NCBI GenBank assembly: GCA_020465985.1
Contig: JAANYP010002100.1
Coordinates: forward strand, 248,001-312,000
DNA: 64,000 bases
Reading direction: 5' to 3'
Source: Centrapalus pauciflorus
Lineage: Eukaryota > Streptophyta > Magnoliopsida > Asterales > Asteraceae
Shown: piece after piece, positions 12,421-24,863 of the stretch
Layout: each line of letters starts with the position of its first letter
Position numbering within the stretch: the first letter of the stretch is position 1
Translations under genes and position numbers: made by a program
Notes under the pieces: generated by a model
The model's database searches: none
Seen by the model: the letters and a program-made list of their open reading frames with translations, nothing else
What the model was told of the DNA's origin: nothing

Positions 12421-13314
12421 TTTAGTTTGTTTAGTTACCGAAAATTTTCAAAATTTTCTTCTGAATTTTTAAAAAAAATAAAAATTTGTTTACTTAACAA
12501 TAATTTCATAAATTTTTATTTTACTTTTTGAAATACTATTTTTCATACATTCTCTTACTATTCTATAGATACCTATATTTCTTTATAGGGATAATTGCGC
12601 GAAAAACCCCAAATTTGTCCGCTTTTTGTGATTAAAACCCCAAACCATTTTTCGTTGCATAGAAAACCCCGAACTAACTAAAAATCAATAAATCAAGGTT
12701 TTATCAATGAGTAACGGGTTGAAACCGGTTGTTAATCCTACGTGGACTGGTAAATAACCTACGTAGAATAAATTTTAATTGTTGAAACCGATTTCCAAGT
12801 ATTACACATCATTTTTAACCACGTTGATAATTTTTAGTTGTAATTTTTAAACGGGATTACCTCATCTACGAGCGTTAAAAATGATGTGTAATACTTGGAA
12901 ATCGGATTCAACAATTAATATTTATTCTACGTAGGTTATTTACCAGTCCACGTAGGATTAATAACCGGTTTCAACCAGTTACTCATTGATAAAACCTTGA
13001 TTTACTGATTTTTAGTTAGTTCGGAGTTTTCTTTGCAACGAAAAATGGTTTGAGGTTTTAATCACAAAAAGCGGACAAGTTTGGGGTTTTTTGCGCAATT
13101 ATCCCTTCTTTATAATACTTTTTTTCTCTTTCTTACTTTTCTATCGCCTATCCTATTTTTGTTATTTTATAATCACTCATCTTATTTTTCTTAAAACTAA
13201 AACTTTATCATCTAAACAAGTTTTCACTTTTTATAGAAACCCTTGTTTTTTTTTCCTGAAAACTGTAACTTGAAAACTGAAATTGAAAATTTTCGTTAAC
13301 TAAATGCAACCTAA
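12420..13314. mobile_element. MITE split by a nested Mutator-like element
   Basis: The outer parts 12420-12587 and 13106-13314 together match the uninterrupted element at 20883-21229. Shared text includes CTTTTTATAGAAACCCTTG at the right and TTTTCGTTAACTAAATGCAA at the end. The interruption is exactly the 12588-13105 insertion plus its duplicated target, so the homologue acts as a related empty site. Confidence 0.7.
12588..13105. mobile_element. Mutator-like fold-back MITE, copy 3 of 3
   Basis: A perfect 9-bp duplication TTCTTTATA flanks the element (12579-12587 and 13106-13114). Nearly the whole element is one long inverted repeat with arms of roughly 230 bases and a short loop near 12840. 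Ends are GGGATAATTGCGC and its complement. A transcript would form a long hairpin, a plausible small-RNA source. It has no coding capacity. Confidence 0.92.
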
Positions 13315-14545
13315 ATGAAATTAAAATTCTTTTTGTTTTTCAAGTTTCAACCAAACATGACATGCATGTATGTATTTTGAAATTAAAATCCTAAATGAGG
13401 CCTTCAAACCAACCACACCCTAAGAAAGCGTTATCATATAAAAACTTGTTATATTTATCACATCCGATGGAAAGTAGATGAAAGAATGTATATTCATTTA
13501 TGATCAAGTGTGTAATAACTAAAAAACATTTTAATAATATGAAATTATTATTTATTTATTTATAAGTTTACGAAAAGGGTAGTTTGATAGGTATATTTGA
13601 AATAGGACAAAATGATATTTTTAGTCCTTATATTTTTGGTGGTTTATTCGGAAGTTCGGATACAGTCGTTCAATCTTAATAATCCTAAATTTCGTCTCTT
13701 TTTGTTAATTTTCTCCGGTTTTAGTCACTGAGCCGTTAGATTTGACGGTCCAACCGTCAACCATGTGATAATGACATTTTTACCATTTTCAACTTTGGCC
13801 CTCTTGGTCCACATGATTTTAGATTTTTATTACTTGATATATTAGTCTTTTTTATAACAAGTTAAAATTTTTAACCTCAAGAAATTAGAATTTGTGAGAG
13901 TCAAACTCCAAGACCTTATTTGAAATGTCCTAAAACTTAACCATAAACAATTTCCACTAAAAAATTACAAATAATATAGTAATAATGCTTATGAGAAACC
14001 AATAAAATCTCTCAAGTAAATGAAAATAATTTTAACTGATTATTTATTTTTAATTTAAAAATGATATTCAATTATGAATGTTTGAGTAATAATGTATATA
14101 AATGATAAATCTGATATAGTAATAATGACACTTAAATTTCCAAATTTACTGCTCAAGCTGGCTGTCATGTCAATCTTAATAAATTTCCATTTGACTCTTC
14201 TTCCTTCTTGAGTTATTGTCAAATAAATTAAAAGGTAGACAGACAACAAGATTAAAGCTAGCGTGGCAAGTCGGCAGATAACATGGCATTTGGTAACTCT
14301 AAAAATATTAGCAACATATTTCTGTTTGCCTACATGGCTACAATATATTATTTACATGGTTGACGTCATGGAATAATTAATAATTTGGCTCGACTAAAGT
14401 TCCAATATGATTTTGGTACTTTTTAATACCGATACGCTATATGATTATTAAAGTTAGTTAACATTTTTTTTATGGTAATTAACCATTTACTTGTTGGCTT
14501 GATAAATTTTTAGGGATAATTATATCACGGAAAAAAGTAACATCT

Positions 14546-14633
<88 letters not shown>

Positions 14634-15623
14634 TTGGGTAACATATTAATAATATCACAGTAAAAAGAATCTTCTCTATAAATACTATTAATATAGTAAA
14701 AATTTGTCGTTTATCATCATTTCTTTAATTGACCACTTAATTGTCATTTTTTCAATTTATCGTATCATTTACTGCAATTTAATTTAAATTCAAATCAAAT
14801 TAATTTACCCATTAAAATTTAGCTTAACCAATTAAATAATATTTTAACCAAAATTATATAAACTCTAAGTTGTTGTTATTCTTATTCTTATTTATATGTA
14901 TTAAATATTTATTTTTAAAATATCATTATTAAGTAACTCATGTAGTACATGGGTATTAACCTAATATACTAATCAAAATATATCAATTAATGTAACAGAT
15001 TACCTAAGCAGGTAACTGATAATTTTTAAAAAGTGTCACGTTAGGTTGCACAGTCAAATGAGATATCGAAAAGTTTTGTTGGACGTAAAAAAACTGTCAT
15101 TTCAATATAATTAACTGGTAATATTATCTAAATTGATGTTTTTTTATTAATATATTTCTTTAATTGAAAAAAAATATATATGTTACCTAAAATTCAAAAG
15201 AAAAACAATATATTACTTTTTTCTGTAATAAACCCAATATTTTTTCTACTTTGATGATTTGACTCTCCATCTAAACCCGTTCCTGTAAAGTGTAAAACCC
15301 TCACACTAACAAATAATAATTAAAGTATTGATGAGTAAATCAGTAAAATATTGATTAGTAAATCAGTAAAATATAATGCACAAGCAAGGTAGTTCAGGTT
15401 GTGTGTCACAGAAAATAATTGTAACTCACCTTAGCATAACTACTGATTCACACAAATACCACGTTATATCATCATGCTCCAATACTCCTAAGCACCTAAA
15501 TCACATGTAAATAACAACTATATATCAATACTAAGAATATTAATTGAACTAAAACATTGTGCTTATAAATGAATACCCTGTGCAAATCATGAGTTAGAAG
15601 GTTTATGCTGTCACGTAACAATC
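13315..15623. other. AT-rich intergenic sequence
   Basis: No gene is seen. The stretch includes the AT microsatellite at 14550-14629 and a short direct repeat of AGTAAATCAGTAAAATAT near 15335-15370. TAGTACATGGGTATTAA near 14945 vaguely resembles a Helitron tail. Confidence 0.45.
14550..14629. repeat. (AT)n microsatellite
   Basis: About 80 bases of uninterrupted alternating A and T. Confidence 0.97.
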
Positions 15624-15901
15624 AGGGTTGGTCTTAACTATTTTAATGTCCTGGGTAAGATAGAAGAAAAAAAAATTTTAAAATGTAGCGTACTTTTTTT
15701 TAAATAGGTTTGGCCAAGCTAGAAAAAAATTGTCTCTTAAAAAAATACAACATGCGATTTTTTAAAAGGTTTTGGTCAATTATCGTGCTAAAAATTTAAT
15801 AAAAAATACACATATTGACCTAATATATAACATATTAGACTGAAAAAATGTTGTTCGTTCATGACTTGATGCCCTGGGCGGTAACCCACATGTACGACCT
15901 C
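15624..15901. mobile_element. hAT-like MITE fragment, related to 22650
   Basis: The left end CAGGGTTGGTCTTAAC resembles CAGGG hAT ends. The interior text TTTGGCCAAG, TATTGACCTAATATATAAC and GACTGAAAAAATG reappears in reverse complement at 22700-22870. The right boundary near CCTGGGCGGTAA is uncertain. Confidence 0.5.
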
Positions 15902-16066
15902 AAACTTCTACGCTACATCAGCCTTATGCAGTTGTGTAATTATTTACGCCACTGTAAACACCTGCATAAGCATTTGTGCGGGCATGAGCCATATTAGCTG
16001 ATTTTGAAATCTACATGGACATTAACCATCGTCCACATGACCGCATACAACGTCTTTAAACTCTAA

Positions 16067-16390
16067 GGGAGCGTTTGGTTCGCTGGAATTTGACGGAATG
16101 GAATGGAATCTGTCAAAGGAATGGAATTCTGAAAGGAATGGAATCTGTCTGAATCCAAATACTATAGTTTTTTTAGAATGAGAAGACCTGTTGTTAAAAG
16201 GATTGAATTGAAGGAATGGAATTTAATTTTTTCCATTTTGCTATGGAATGGTCATTCCTTCAAAAGGGGGGATTTTTTTAAAATGTGGAATGGTCATTCG
16301 ATTCATTTGGACTACCAAACAACCCATCGAATGAAAAACTCATTCCTTTTCCGCTAGATAACATCAGATTCCAGCGAACCAAATGCCCCA
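16067..16390. mobile_element. PIF/Harbinger (Tourist-like) MITE
   Basis: The element is flanked by TAA at 16064-16066 and 16391-16393, the 3-bp target typical of PIF/Harbinger. The inverted ends GGGAGCGTTTGGTTCGCTGG and TGGGGCATTTGGTTCGCTGG (other strand) agree at all but four positions and extend further inward. The 324-bp length and lack of an ORF fit a MITE. Confidence 0.88.
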
Positions 16391-16492
16391 TAAATAAGTA
16401 CTTTTCTTGCAGGTTGAAGAATTTTGTACAATATTCAATTCCAATAATTTTTGGAAGCTTATCAAACTTCTAATAATTATAAGGAGGTCTTA

Positions 16493-16770
16493 CAATAGCA
16501 ACATACTTTTAAAAATGTATCGATATGGTACGTCTACTTTTTTAATTGTCTATATGGTACGTGTACTTTAATTTTCTGTATCGATATGGTTATTCTACAT
16601 AATAGAGCCCGATTTTTACATACGAAACATGGTTTCTAATGGTATGAAAATCAGAGGTCTATTACAAATATGATCATATCGGTACAAAAAATTGAAGTAC
16701 AGGTACCATAGCGACATTTAAAAAAGTAGACGTACCATATTGATAAATTTTCAAAAGTAGGTTACTATTG
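16493..16770. mobile_element. Fold-back element
   Basis: Arms of about 50 bases pair: TATGGTACGTCTACTTTTTT near 16520 with AAAAAAGTAGACGTACCATA near 16720. The outer text AGCAACATACTTTT pairs with AAAAGTAGGTTACT. No clear target duplication was found. Confidence 0.65.
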
Positions 16771-16793
16771 TATGGCTAAAGTCTAAAGATAAC

Positions 16794-16931
16794 ATTTACT
16801 TAAACATTATAACTTCGTGAACTCGTTATTAGAAGTAAACTTCATAGTCAAGCTTAAGGTTAACTTAAATGAACATTATAGCTTCATGAACTCGTAATTG
16901 GAATTAAACTTCATAGTCAAGCTTAAGGTTA
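16794..16931. repeat. Tandem duplication with 69-bp period
   Basis: The second half of each unit (TTCATAGTCAAGCTTAAGGT) is exact in both; the first half differs at a few positions. Confidence 0.85.
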
Positions 16932-16970
16932 ACTTAAATGGCTTCCAATCCTGTTTGTGAAGATGACAGT

Positions 16971-18381
16971 GATTATTTGATGCAATTACTTTTCTTTTAA
17001 GACAAAAGTAAGTGACTAGTACATGCATGCATACATACATGCTTAGATTATCACGAGAAACTAGATATAACTTGAGGAGTGTGAAAAACATTATGATATA
17101 CTAACTTTGTATATTGATTCAATAAATTTGTATATCGATTCGCTTATTTTGCATTTAATTTGTTATTAATTATTTATAAAATTAATGAATCAATGTAAAA
17201 AAAAAGTAATGAATTGTCGATTTATTTAATCCAGAATTTATGATTCATTATTTATATCAATATGTAAGAAAGGAATCATATTGATTCTCACACATTTCAA
17301 AATATATTTAGATTCTCATTTGATCATACATACATATATACATACATATATATAAAGAGGTTCAATTAAGAACTTTTATATATCCAGGAATTTTGAAGAA
17401 CTTTTATGTATCGGATGATATCCCAATGATGCATCAAGAGTATTTAGGAAATACCGAAATACTAAAATACATGATAATTTAATATATGGAAATAAAATAT
17501 ATAGAAATTAAATCAACATTAACTATATTTACATATATTTCTCCTTCTTTCCCACTTTCCCTCTCTTTCTGTCTCCCATCAACTCTCTATCTCTCACATC
17601 CGAAACGTCTCTCTTTCTCTCTCGGTGTCCTGCAGCCGACCACCACCACCGGACCACCTGCTAGCGCCACCATCGGACCACCGTCAATGCATGCATCGCT
17701 ATCCACCAACAATGCTATGCATCTATTGATGAACGAATATGCTTTAAAAAAATTTTTATGGTGATGAACGATAAACGAATGTGATCACTACCATGCTGCC
17801 GCTTCCTCCCTCTCTTCCTCTCTCGGCTGCCGTCCCTTTCTCTTTCTCCCGACTGTCATTCTTCGTCAACCATGAACGATGAGGATGATGCATTGCCGGA
17901 AATGATTGAACCGATGATGAACATGGTGATGCATTTTTCGAATCCGGATTAAAATTCATATTTAGAATTAAAGATGATGCATAATCGGAACGTTCGAATC
18001 CAAATGAATATGATCATTAAAATCACCCTACCTATTTCTTCATAATCTAGTGCTTTCACCATTTACAACTTTCTTGTACATCGAATCCAATAAAGGTTAA
18101 CGTCCAAATGTTTTATCTCCTTAGCTCCTTTTATTATAATATGTTTCCAAACTGAATTACCACAATATATGAGCGACAGGCAGGCAAATCAAATCCGCCA
18201 GAATAGCCATAGAAATTCACAATCACCACCTTCTTCCACATTGCTTCATCTTCCACATTGAACCTTTAGAACCATCTACCAATTAACTTTGTACACATGC
18301 ATACCTCTATCAACTTTATTTTTAAATTTAGTGCGTTACATTATTAGTCTTTATATCGTACCAACAAAGTTAGTAATGTTG
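16971..18381. other. Intergenic sequence with low-complexity CT-rich islands
   Basis: No supported gene. CT-rich text at 17540-17640 and 17800-17860 resembles a plant leader, but neither strand gives an exon with recognisable product or splice signals. Confidence 0.4.
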
Positions 18382-18389
18382 GTGATGTG

Positions 18390-19092
18390 CAGGGGCGGAC
18401 CCATTTAGAGTGGGTGGGGTCAAACACCCCCTATAATTTTTTTATTTCGGTATTATATGTATTGTCAAAAAAATTCTGACCCCGATATTTTTAAAATTCG
18501 ACCCCTACGTATAAAAAAATCTCTCTCAAAAATCTAAGAAAAACGTACCAACTTAATAGTTTCTTACCCATTTAGTAAATATTTAAAAAATTACATAAAC
18601 ATGTATATAGACTTGATAATCTATTGACTCTCTTTAGTGTTATTGACTTTGGTCTAGGGTAAATTTATTGAATCTTGACTCTTTTTTTTTCTCTTACCTT
18701 ATTCTTCATTGTCTAGTATTTAATTTATTATCAAATGTAGAATATTAAATTAATAGATTGTTATTTGTTTAACACTAAATGTCTAAGTTAAAATGTTAGA
18801 TTAATATATTGTTATTGTTGATTTATTAAGATAACTATTGTTAAATTGTTTTATTTTATAAGACAAATGGACTGATTTTTGAAAAGAATGTTACGAAGTT
18901 ACGTAAAAGAATTTCTTTTGGTTTGTACCGATTAATGTCATTATAGATTTTACTTATTTTTTTTATCGAATTAGGATGAGGCGACACAAAATTACAGGGT
19001 CTGAAAATTTTTTAAAGGACTACAGACACTCGTACTCTATTAGTATTGTTAAATTTTGACCCATATAAAAAAATATTCTGGATCCGCCACTG
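18390..19092. mobile_element. Non-autonomous hAT element (CAGGGGCGGA type)
   Basis: A perfect 8-bp duplication GTGATGTG lies at 18382-18389 and 19093-19100. Inverted ends are CAGGGGCGGACCCA and, on the other strand, CAGTGGCGGATCCA. The 703-bp interior has no transposase ORF. CAGGGGCGGA ends are widespread among plant hAT non-autonomous elements. Confidence 0.9.
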
Positions 19093-19100
19093 GTGATGTG

Positions 19101-20349
19101 TCACCAATAATAATCTAAATATAATGGGATAAACTTGTTGACCAAAATAATCTTAATAAATCTTGTACAAGTTAGGGTGGTGCGGAACACACACTTGTTC
19201 GGGATTATTTAATTTAATTTTCGGGGGAAGCGCCCCTGGTAGCGGGGTCCAAGGGGCAACGGTTATATTTTGACGGTTGGCTTATTTTGGCGGTTGCAAT
19301 CAGATAAACTCACTCGGTTTTTGGTCATTCACGCACGATACAAGAAATCAGAAACATTTCACATATTCTCTGTTTCATCTGGGTTTTATACGATTGAGAT
19401 TTCGAGTATACCATCGAAATATTTCAATCAAAAAGTGATTATCACGACTCTCAGAATTCCAAGCAATCGAAACCCTCAAATTTCTAACAAGTAATGAATC
19501 AAATTATTAGAAAAAAATTCATATCATATATCTCTCTATTATTATCCATTCTAAACACAACTATTAGAATAGTTGTTAGAGTCAAAATCAGAAAAGACAT
19601 TTCTCGTCAAAGATGGACCTCCATTGTAGGCCTTTGCTCATTGCATATGTTGTTTAACTACTTAAATCAAGGTCGAATCCCAAGTAGATTTAATTTCAAA
19701 AGATATTCCCTTTTACTTTCGAGTCTATTTCAGTATTTCATGTTATCATATAATTTGTCAAATAAATTTCTGTTAACCTACCATTTTTCATTTGAATCGT
19801 GTACGCCTATGTACGATTTTTTTTTTTTTGTCTTTATAACAATATAATGTATGCCTTAATATTTTAAAAAACTTTATAATTTTTTTTGTAGCTCCTTTTA
19901 TTGTGGACCCATAATCCGACGACTGAGATTAATCACTTCTTTTGCTCTCCGACAAAACTACTAGATATTTATAGTTTCTTAATTATATTAATTTAATCAA
20001 ATTTGATAACTAAATCTTTAAAAAAAATTTATTTTAATCATTGCATATGACTTGCGTTTGTTATGATGTAAAAAACTATTAACATTTAAATATGTTTTAA
20101 AAACAGTCAATTGATTGTAGTAATTAGAAATCTTAAAACTAACGATTAATAATTAAAGTTTTGGATTGGTTTGTGTAATACTCTTTTAATTTTTATATTA
20201 TAAAAATTTACTATGATTATTACAGATTTATGTCTATAATCTTAAATTAAGATTATTTTCGTTACTTATTCGTATATTTATTATTATATAATTATAGTGC
20301 ATATTTATTATTGTTATGCTTTTTTGCATTTATAATTATTTTACTTTAT
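19101..20349. other. Intergenic sequence; possible retrotransposon LTR scrap
   Basis: The GC-rich text at 19205-19260 (GCGCCCCTGGTAGCGGGGTC) followed by a leader-like stretch to 19495 resembles the transcribed part of some plant Ty1/copia LTRs. No partner LTR, primer site or pol sequence is present, so this is a weak suggestion. The two short ORFs near 19270-19847 have no known motif. Confidence 0.35.
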
Positions 20350-20352
20350 TAA

Positions 20353-20408
<56 letters not shown>
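20350..20408. repeat. (TAA)n microsatellite
   Basis: About 18 consecutive AAT/TAA trinucleotides. Confidence 0.95.
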
Positions 20409-20410
<2 letters not shown>

Positions 20411-20882
20411 CTTTATCATTGATGAATTTAAAATAAATAATCCTAAAATGAATAAATAATAAAGATGATTAATTATCGTACGTTTTTTGTGAAATCCTTT
20501 TAAATGACATATTCATATTTTAACTGATATAAGTGATAATTAGCCAAAATAATTATTAAAGTAGTGTGCTTAAAATTAATTGTTTGATTCAAGAAAAGGT
20601 TTAAATTTTCAATATTACCCTACCAAAAATAAGTTATTATTTTTTAGTATTTACTTTTTGTGATATGTTGAAAAATAAAAATATTCAAATATTTAGTTAA
20701 TTGAGACATTGTAAAAATGTATAAAAATCAATAATTATTTTTGTGACATTTTAATGATATACTAACTTATAGTAATTAAATGAGAAATAAAATATTATAT
20801 ATATTTGATAATATTAAGATTAAGTTATTTAAATAAATGTTGAAAGTAACTAACCAAAAATCAAAAGTTGTGAAACACATAT
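20409..20882. other. AT-rich intergenic sequence
   Basis: Nothing recognisable on either strand. Confidence 0.5.
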
Positions 20883-21229
20883 GGGTGTGTTTAGTTGTTT
20901 GAAATCCCAAAATTTTCATTTCATTTTTTGAAAAAATTTAAAACTTGTTTACTTAATAATTGTTTCTTAAAACTTCATTTTATTTTTTAAATTAACATTT
21001 CCATACGCTCTCTTTTACTATTTTATTACTTACCAAATATTTACTTTTCTATCAGTTGTCCTTTTTTTTTTAAATTTATAATCACATATCCAATTTTCTT
21101 AAAACAAAAACATTATCACCTAAGCAAGTTCTCACTTTTTATAGATACCCTTGTTTTTTTTTTTTTTTGAAAACTATACATTGAAAAATGAAATTGAAAA
21201 AAACTAATTTTCGTTAACTAAATGCAACC
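20883..21229. mobile_element. MITE, uninterrupted copy of the 12420-13314 element
   Basis: It shares with that copy the order GTTTACTTAA, CTCTCTTTTACTATT, AACAAGT-like text, CTTTTTATAGATACCCTTG and the end CGTTAACTAAATGCAACC. Weak terminal inverted repeats: GGGTGTGTTTAGTTG against GGTTGCATTTAGTTAACG. No ORF. Confidence 0.7.
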
Positions 21230-21534
21230 TAAGCATCAACAACATACTAATTTGATTCTACTAAGTCGAACATCCAACCTTAATGTCACCTTTAACATTT
21301 TAATGGTTGATACTAAGAGTTGATTTGATTTCGACGGTTGAGATGAATACATGTCATGTTTTTTTTCTCTCTATTCTATCGACAATATATTTACATAATT
21401 AGCATTAACAAATTCTTATTTTCTTGGTCAAAAATGGCATTTATGAATTCTTGTTAAATATAATTAAATAGCATGTATGAATTTTCTGAATAAACGTGTA
21501 ATATTTAAAATTATTAAAATCAACTAATAAATAC

Positions 21535-21865
21535 CACTGCAAGAAAAAAGTCATTTAAATGAGACATGTTTTTAGTGACACACACAAAAAAGTCATTATA
21601 TAATGCTTTTAGTGTCATTTATGGAAAAAGTAAGTATAAATTTAACTTTTACCCATATTTTTTTTAAACAGTGACACAAAGGTTCTGTTTCAAAAATACT
21701 TGAAGTCTATCTCCACATATATTTTCAGTTCTATACATTTATGTACACTTTATTTATATTCACACTTTTTGTTGTGTATGTAAAAAATTTTGACACATAG
21801 TGACAGTATTTTTAACTTTTAGTAACGTTTTTCATATGTTAGTAAATGACATTTTGTTTGTAGTG
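21535..21865. mobile_element. CACTA-like non-autonomous element
   Basis: The ends are CACTGCAAGAAAAA and, on the other strand, CACTACAAACAAAATG. Subterminal motifs such as TTTAGTGACAC and its inverse GTGACAGTATTTTT recur, as in CACTA elements. The 3-bp duplication is not clear. No ORF. Confidence 0.6.
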
Positions 21866-22352
21866 AGCTAGGCACTCCATGCATGAAAGTTAAATATAAC
21901 AAGCCAGAGAGTATCATAAGGCTTTAGTGGTATATGGTGAAAGGAGTACAAAATCATTATCTTGTCGATACTATTAAAAAAATAAAATTAAAACTACAAA
22001 ATTAAATTTGTAATTTTCTATCGAATGGTTGATAATTGAATGAACAGTAAATTTGAAAGGAAAAAAGCGAAGAATTAATACGATATCTGTTTTTCTATTT
22101 TCATATGGCAAAACCACTATATTTGTTTTTTTTTTCTTTTGGGCCACATACCAACCACCCACTATAGGCTATATCGGTGCATGCACGTTTATGTTTACAA
22201 ATTGTTCAAATAAATCAAGGAATTTTGGAAAGAAATGGTGATGAAAAACATATTAATTGAGAGGATTAGGTAGTGTGGGGTAAGGTATGGATGGGTAGAC
22301 GTTTGGAATTTCGTTTTAATGTTGTTACAAGAGATGTTATGAAACGATCAAA

Positions 22353-22594
22353 TCTATATATATAATAAAGGAGAAAAATAAATAGTTTGAAAAACATTAA
22401 AAAAAAAAAAATAGTTGCCGTCTATTTATATATCAATTTATAAAGTTAGAAAAATAATAGCTATGACAAATGATAATAATATTCTTATATTATTTTAAAT
22501 AATTAATAGTTGTGATTTTTTATTTTTACTTATATACATTTTATATAAATATTTTTATTAAAAAAATATACACGTAATACGTGGGTTATAAATT
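22353..22594 (+). mobile_element. Short Helitron-like element
   Basis: The left end TCTATATATATAATAAAGG matches those at 34580 and 35573. The right end has CACGTAATACGTGGGTTATAAA, a hairpin plus tail like theirs, but the final CTAG has decayed to ATTG. No target duplication, as expected for Helitrons. Confidence 0.65.
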
Positions 22595-22649
22595 GTAAAC
22601 AAATACATAAGAACATAAATTTTATGTGATTTGGTAAATAGTACTTACC

Positions 22650-22915
22650 ACGGCCGGCCCTGAGGGGGAGCCAAGTGGACTACCGCCTAGAGCACCAAGT
22701 AATGAAGGACATCATTTTTTCAGTCCAATAAATAATATATTAGGTTCACATATGTATTATTTTTATTTTTAAGCTTAATAATTGACTAAAACCGTTTATA
22801 AAATAGTGTGTTGTATTTAAAAAACATTATATTTGTATCTTGACCAAACCTATTTAAAAAAATAATACGTTGCATTTTTTATTTTTTAGAAAGATATTTC
22901 TCTCTAATCTTGTTG
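22650..22915 (-). mobile_element. hAT-like MITE fragment (GGCCGGCCCTG end)
   Basis: The end ACGGCCGGCCCTGAG resembles the CAGGGCCGGCCCTGA ends of plant hAT MITEs. The interior is the reverse complement of the 15624 element (ATTTTTTCAGTCCAATAA, CTTGACCAAACCTATTTAAA). The other end is truncated or decayed. Confidence 0.5.
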
Positions 22916-24863
22916 GAATTAAAATACTTAACATCGACACGTTTAAGTGCATGCATGAATATGTCATAAAAAATGTAGTCTTTTTCAGTTGGTTGAGAAC
23001 TTGAGATGAGATGGGATGTCGAAATTTACCAAATGTGAAGGGGGTGAAATAGGTAAACAGTGAGTATACAAAAAGGGTGTTAATTCACGCACCACATTTA
23101 TATTCTATAATTGACCTAAAATATGTCTTTTTTTCATAATTCATCATTATAGTTTAGTTGTTTACACACTTTTGTTCAATCATAAGATAAATATTTATAG
23201 GTCAAATGTATAGAGGTGGTCTATGAAAAATTAGAGGTGGTGTATAAAGAAATAATTATATAAAAAGGAATTAATGCATGGATAGGGATAGGGATAGGGA
23301 TAGCTTGATGGTGGTTGAACTAGACAGACAGGGTGGCGCAATGATATTGAATTTTGATGATGACGGCGATATGGCGGTGGAAGTTGGCGCTGTAGGTGCA
23401 CACGTGGTTTGCACATGCCTCCATTTATTGCTTTCCCTTTGACCTTTAAATTTAATTTTTGGGTTCAACGGATTTTGGTTTTGGTTCCGCATCTTCAAAA
23501 CCAACTCTAATAATATTTCTTTTACGGTAAATTACAATTTTCGTTCGTTTGTGTGGCTTATAAAAAGTTATGTATTTATTAAGTCTTTTAACTTAACAAA
23601 ATTATAATGTTAGTCTTTGTTGTTAAAGTTTTTACAAATTTTAATTTTTAACCCTAAAAGAATTATTTTATCCTTATTTGTTTAATAATCATTATTAATA
23701 TTGTTTTTATTGTCATTTCTATTATTATAAAAAATAAAACAATTTCATAAAAATTTAAATAAACGAATGAATTGTTCTAAACAAAACCAATGAATTTAGA
23801 AATTGTTCTAAATAGAACCAAAAATTGGACCGGATGATATCTGTTGCGTTTGATATGATTTGTCGGTTTTTGGTTTAGTCTTTAAGTCCTACTCTATTTT
23901 ACTTTTTATATCCTCTCATTTTTCAATCCCCATTTTTCTTAAAATTGAAAAATGCATAGTCTAAACAAGTTTCATAACAGAAATTCTTGTTTTTTCCTTC
24001 AAAACTATAATGTTACGTTTGGTACTATGAAATGAAAAGAAAAAAAATGAAGACGTCTGTATTATTTTTCTCAAATCATAAGAATGAAATTACATTACAA
24101 AATAATTGATTTCCATTTCCCTTTTAGATTTGTAGGCTTTGTTTGATTCTTCATGTTAAGATAGAGATTTGAGAATACAATATCGATTAGAAAAAAAAAT
24201 GACATCAATTTTTGGTTAGTGTATCATGATTAAAAACGCAATCAAAATTTTTTTATTTCCATTTCACCTTACCATATCCCTATTAAATTTCAAAACTGAA
24301 ATTAAAATAAACTAGTTTTGTTAACCAAATTTATAAAATATGTTCTTTTCTTGATTATTTTTACCTATAAATGTTTCATAAAATTAAAGAAAAACTTATT
24401 AAATGCGATTATTAATTGATTTTATTGAGAATACTATTAATTACTTTTAGATCCTTTAATGTTTAACAATTTTGTTGTGTGCATTATCAACGTTTAAATT
24501 CCTTACATTATCTTCGGTAAACTGTGTTTTATTCATTACTCGTATTATTTTGTCGAGGACATTTTCAACTAACTATGTTATTTATTTATAATTAATATTT
24601 TAAATTATTATACATGAATTATAACGTATATAAAATTGATAATAATCTCTACATAAAGTGAGAAAACAATAAGATTAAATATATTTGTATGTGCATGAGC
24701 ATAAAATAAAGTTAAACTTAAATATGTACATAAAGTTTAAAAAAAAAAAAAAAAAAGAATAAAATTAAGACTTTCAAATAAGTGGATCAAAGCAAATTAT
24801 TATAGGGATCATTTGTGTATTTTTTTTATGTGTATAAAACATTTGTTTCTGATTGTTATGCAT
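22916..24863. other. AT-rich intergenic sequence with repeat scraps
   Basis: No supported gene. A GGGATA tandem repeat lies at about 23279-23303. Text at 23890-24010 and 24300-24330 resembles parts of the 20883 MITE family, as if another copy had been split, but its boundaries are unclear. Confidence 0.4.

Noticed and set aside
17486..17959. ORFs in CT-rich sequence, possible gene leader
   Set aside because: Composition alone explains them; no homologous motif or exon partner was found.
19270..19847. Two ORFs of 74 and 117 codons
   Set aside because: No motifs, low-complexity ends and no splice or promoter support.
23231..23504. Minus-strand ORFs near a GGGATA repeat
   Set aside because: Ser/Thr/Pro-rich text that ends in the tandem repeat; no domain or splice context.
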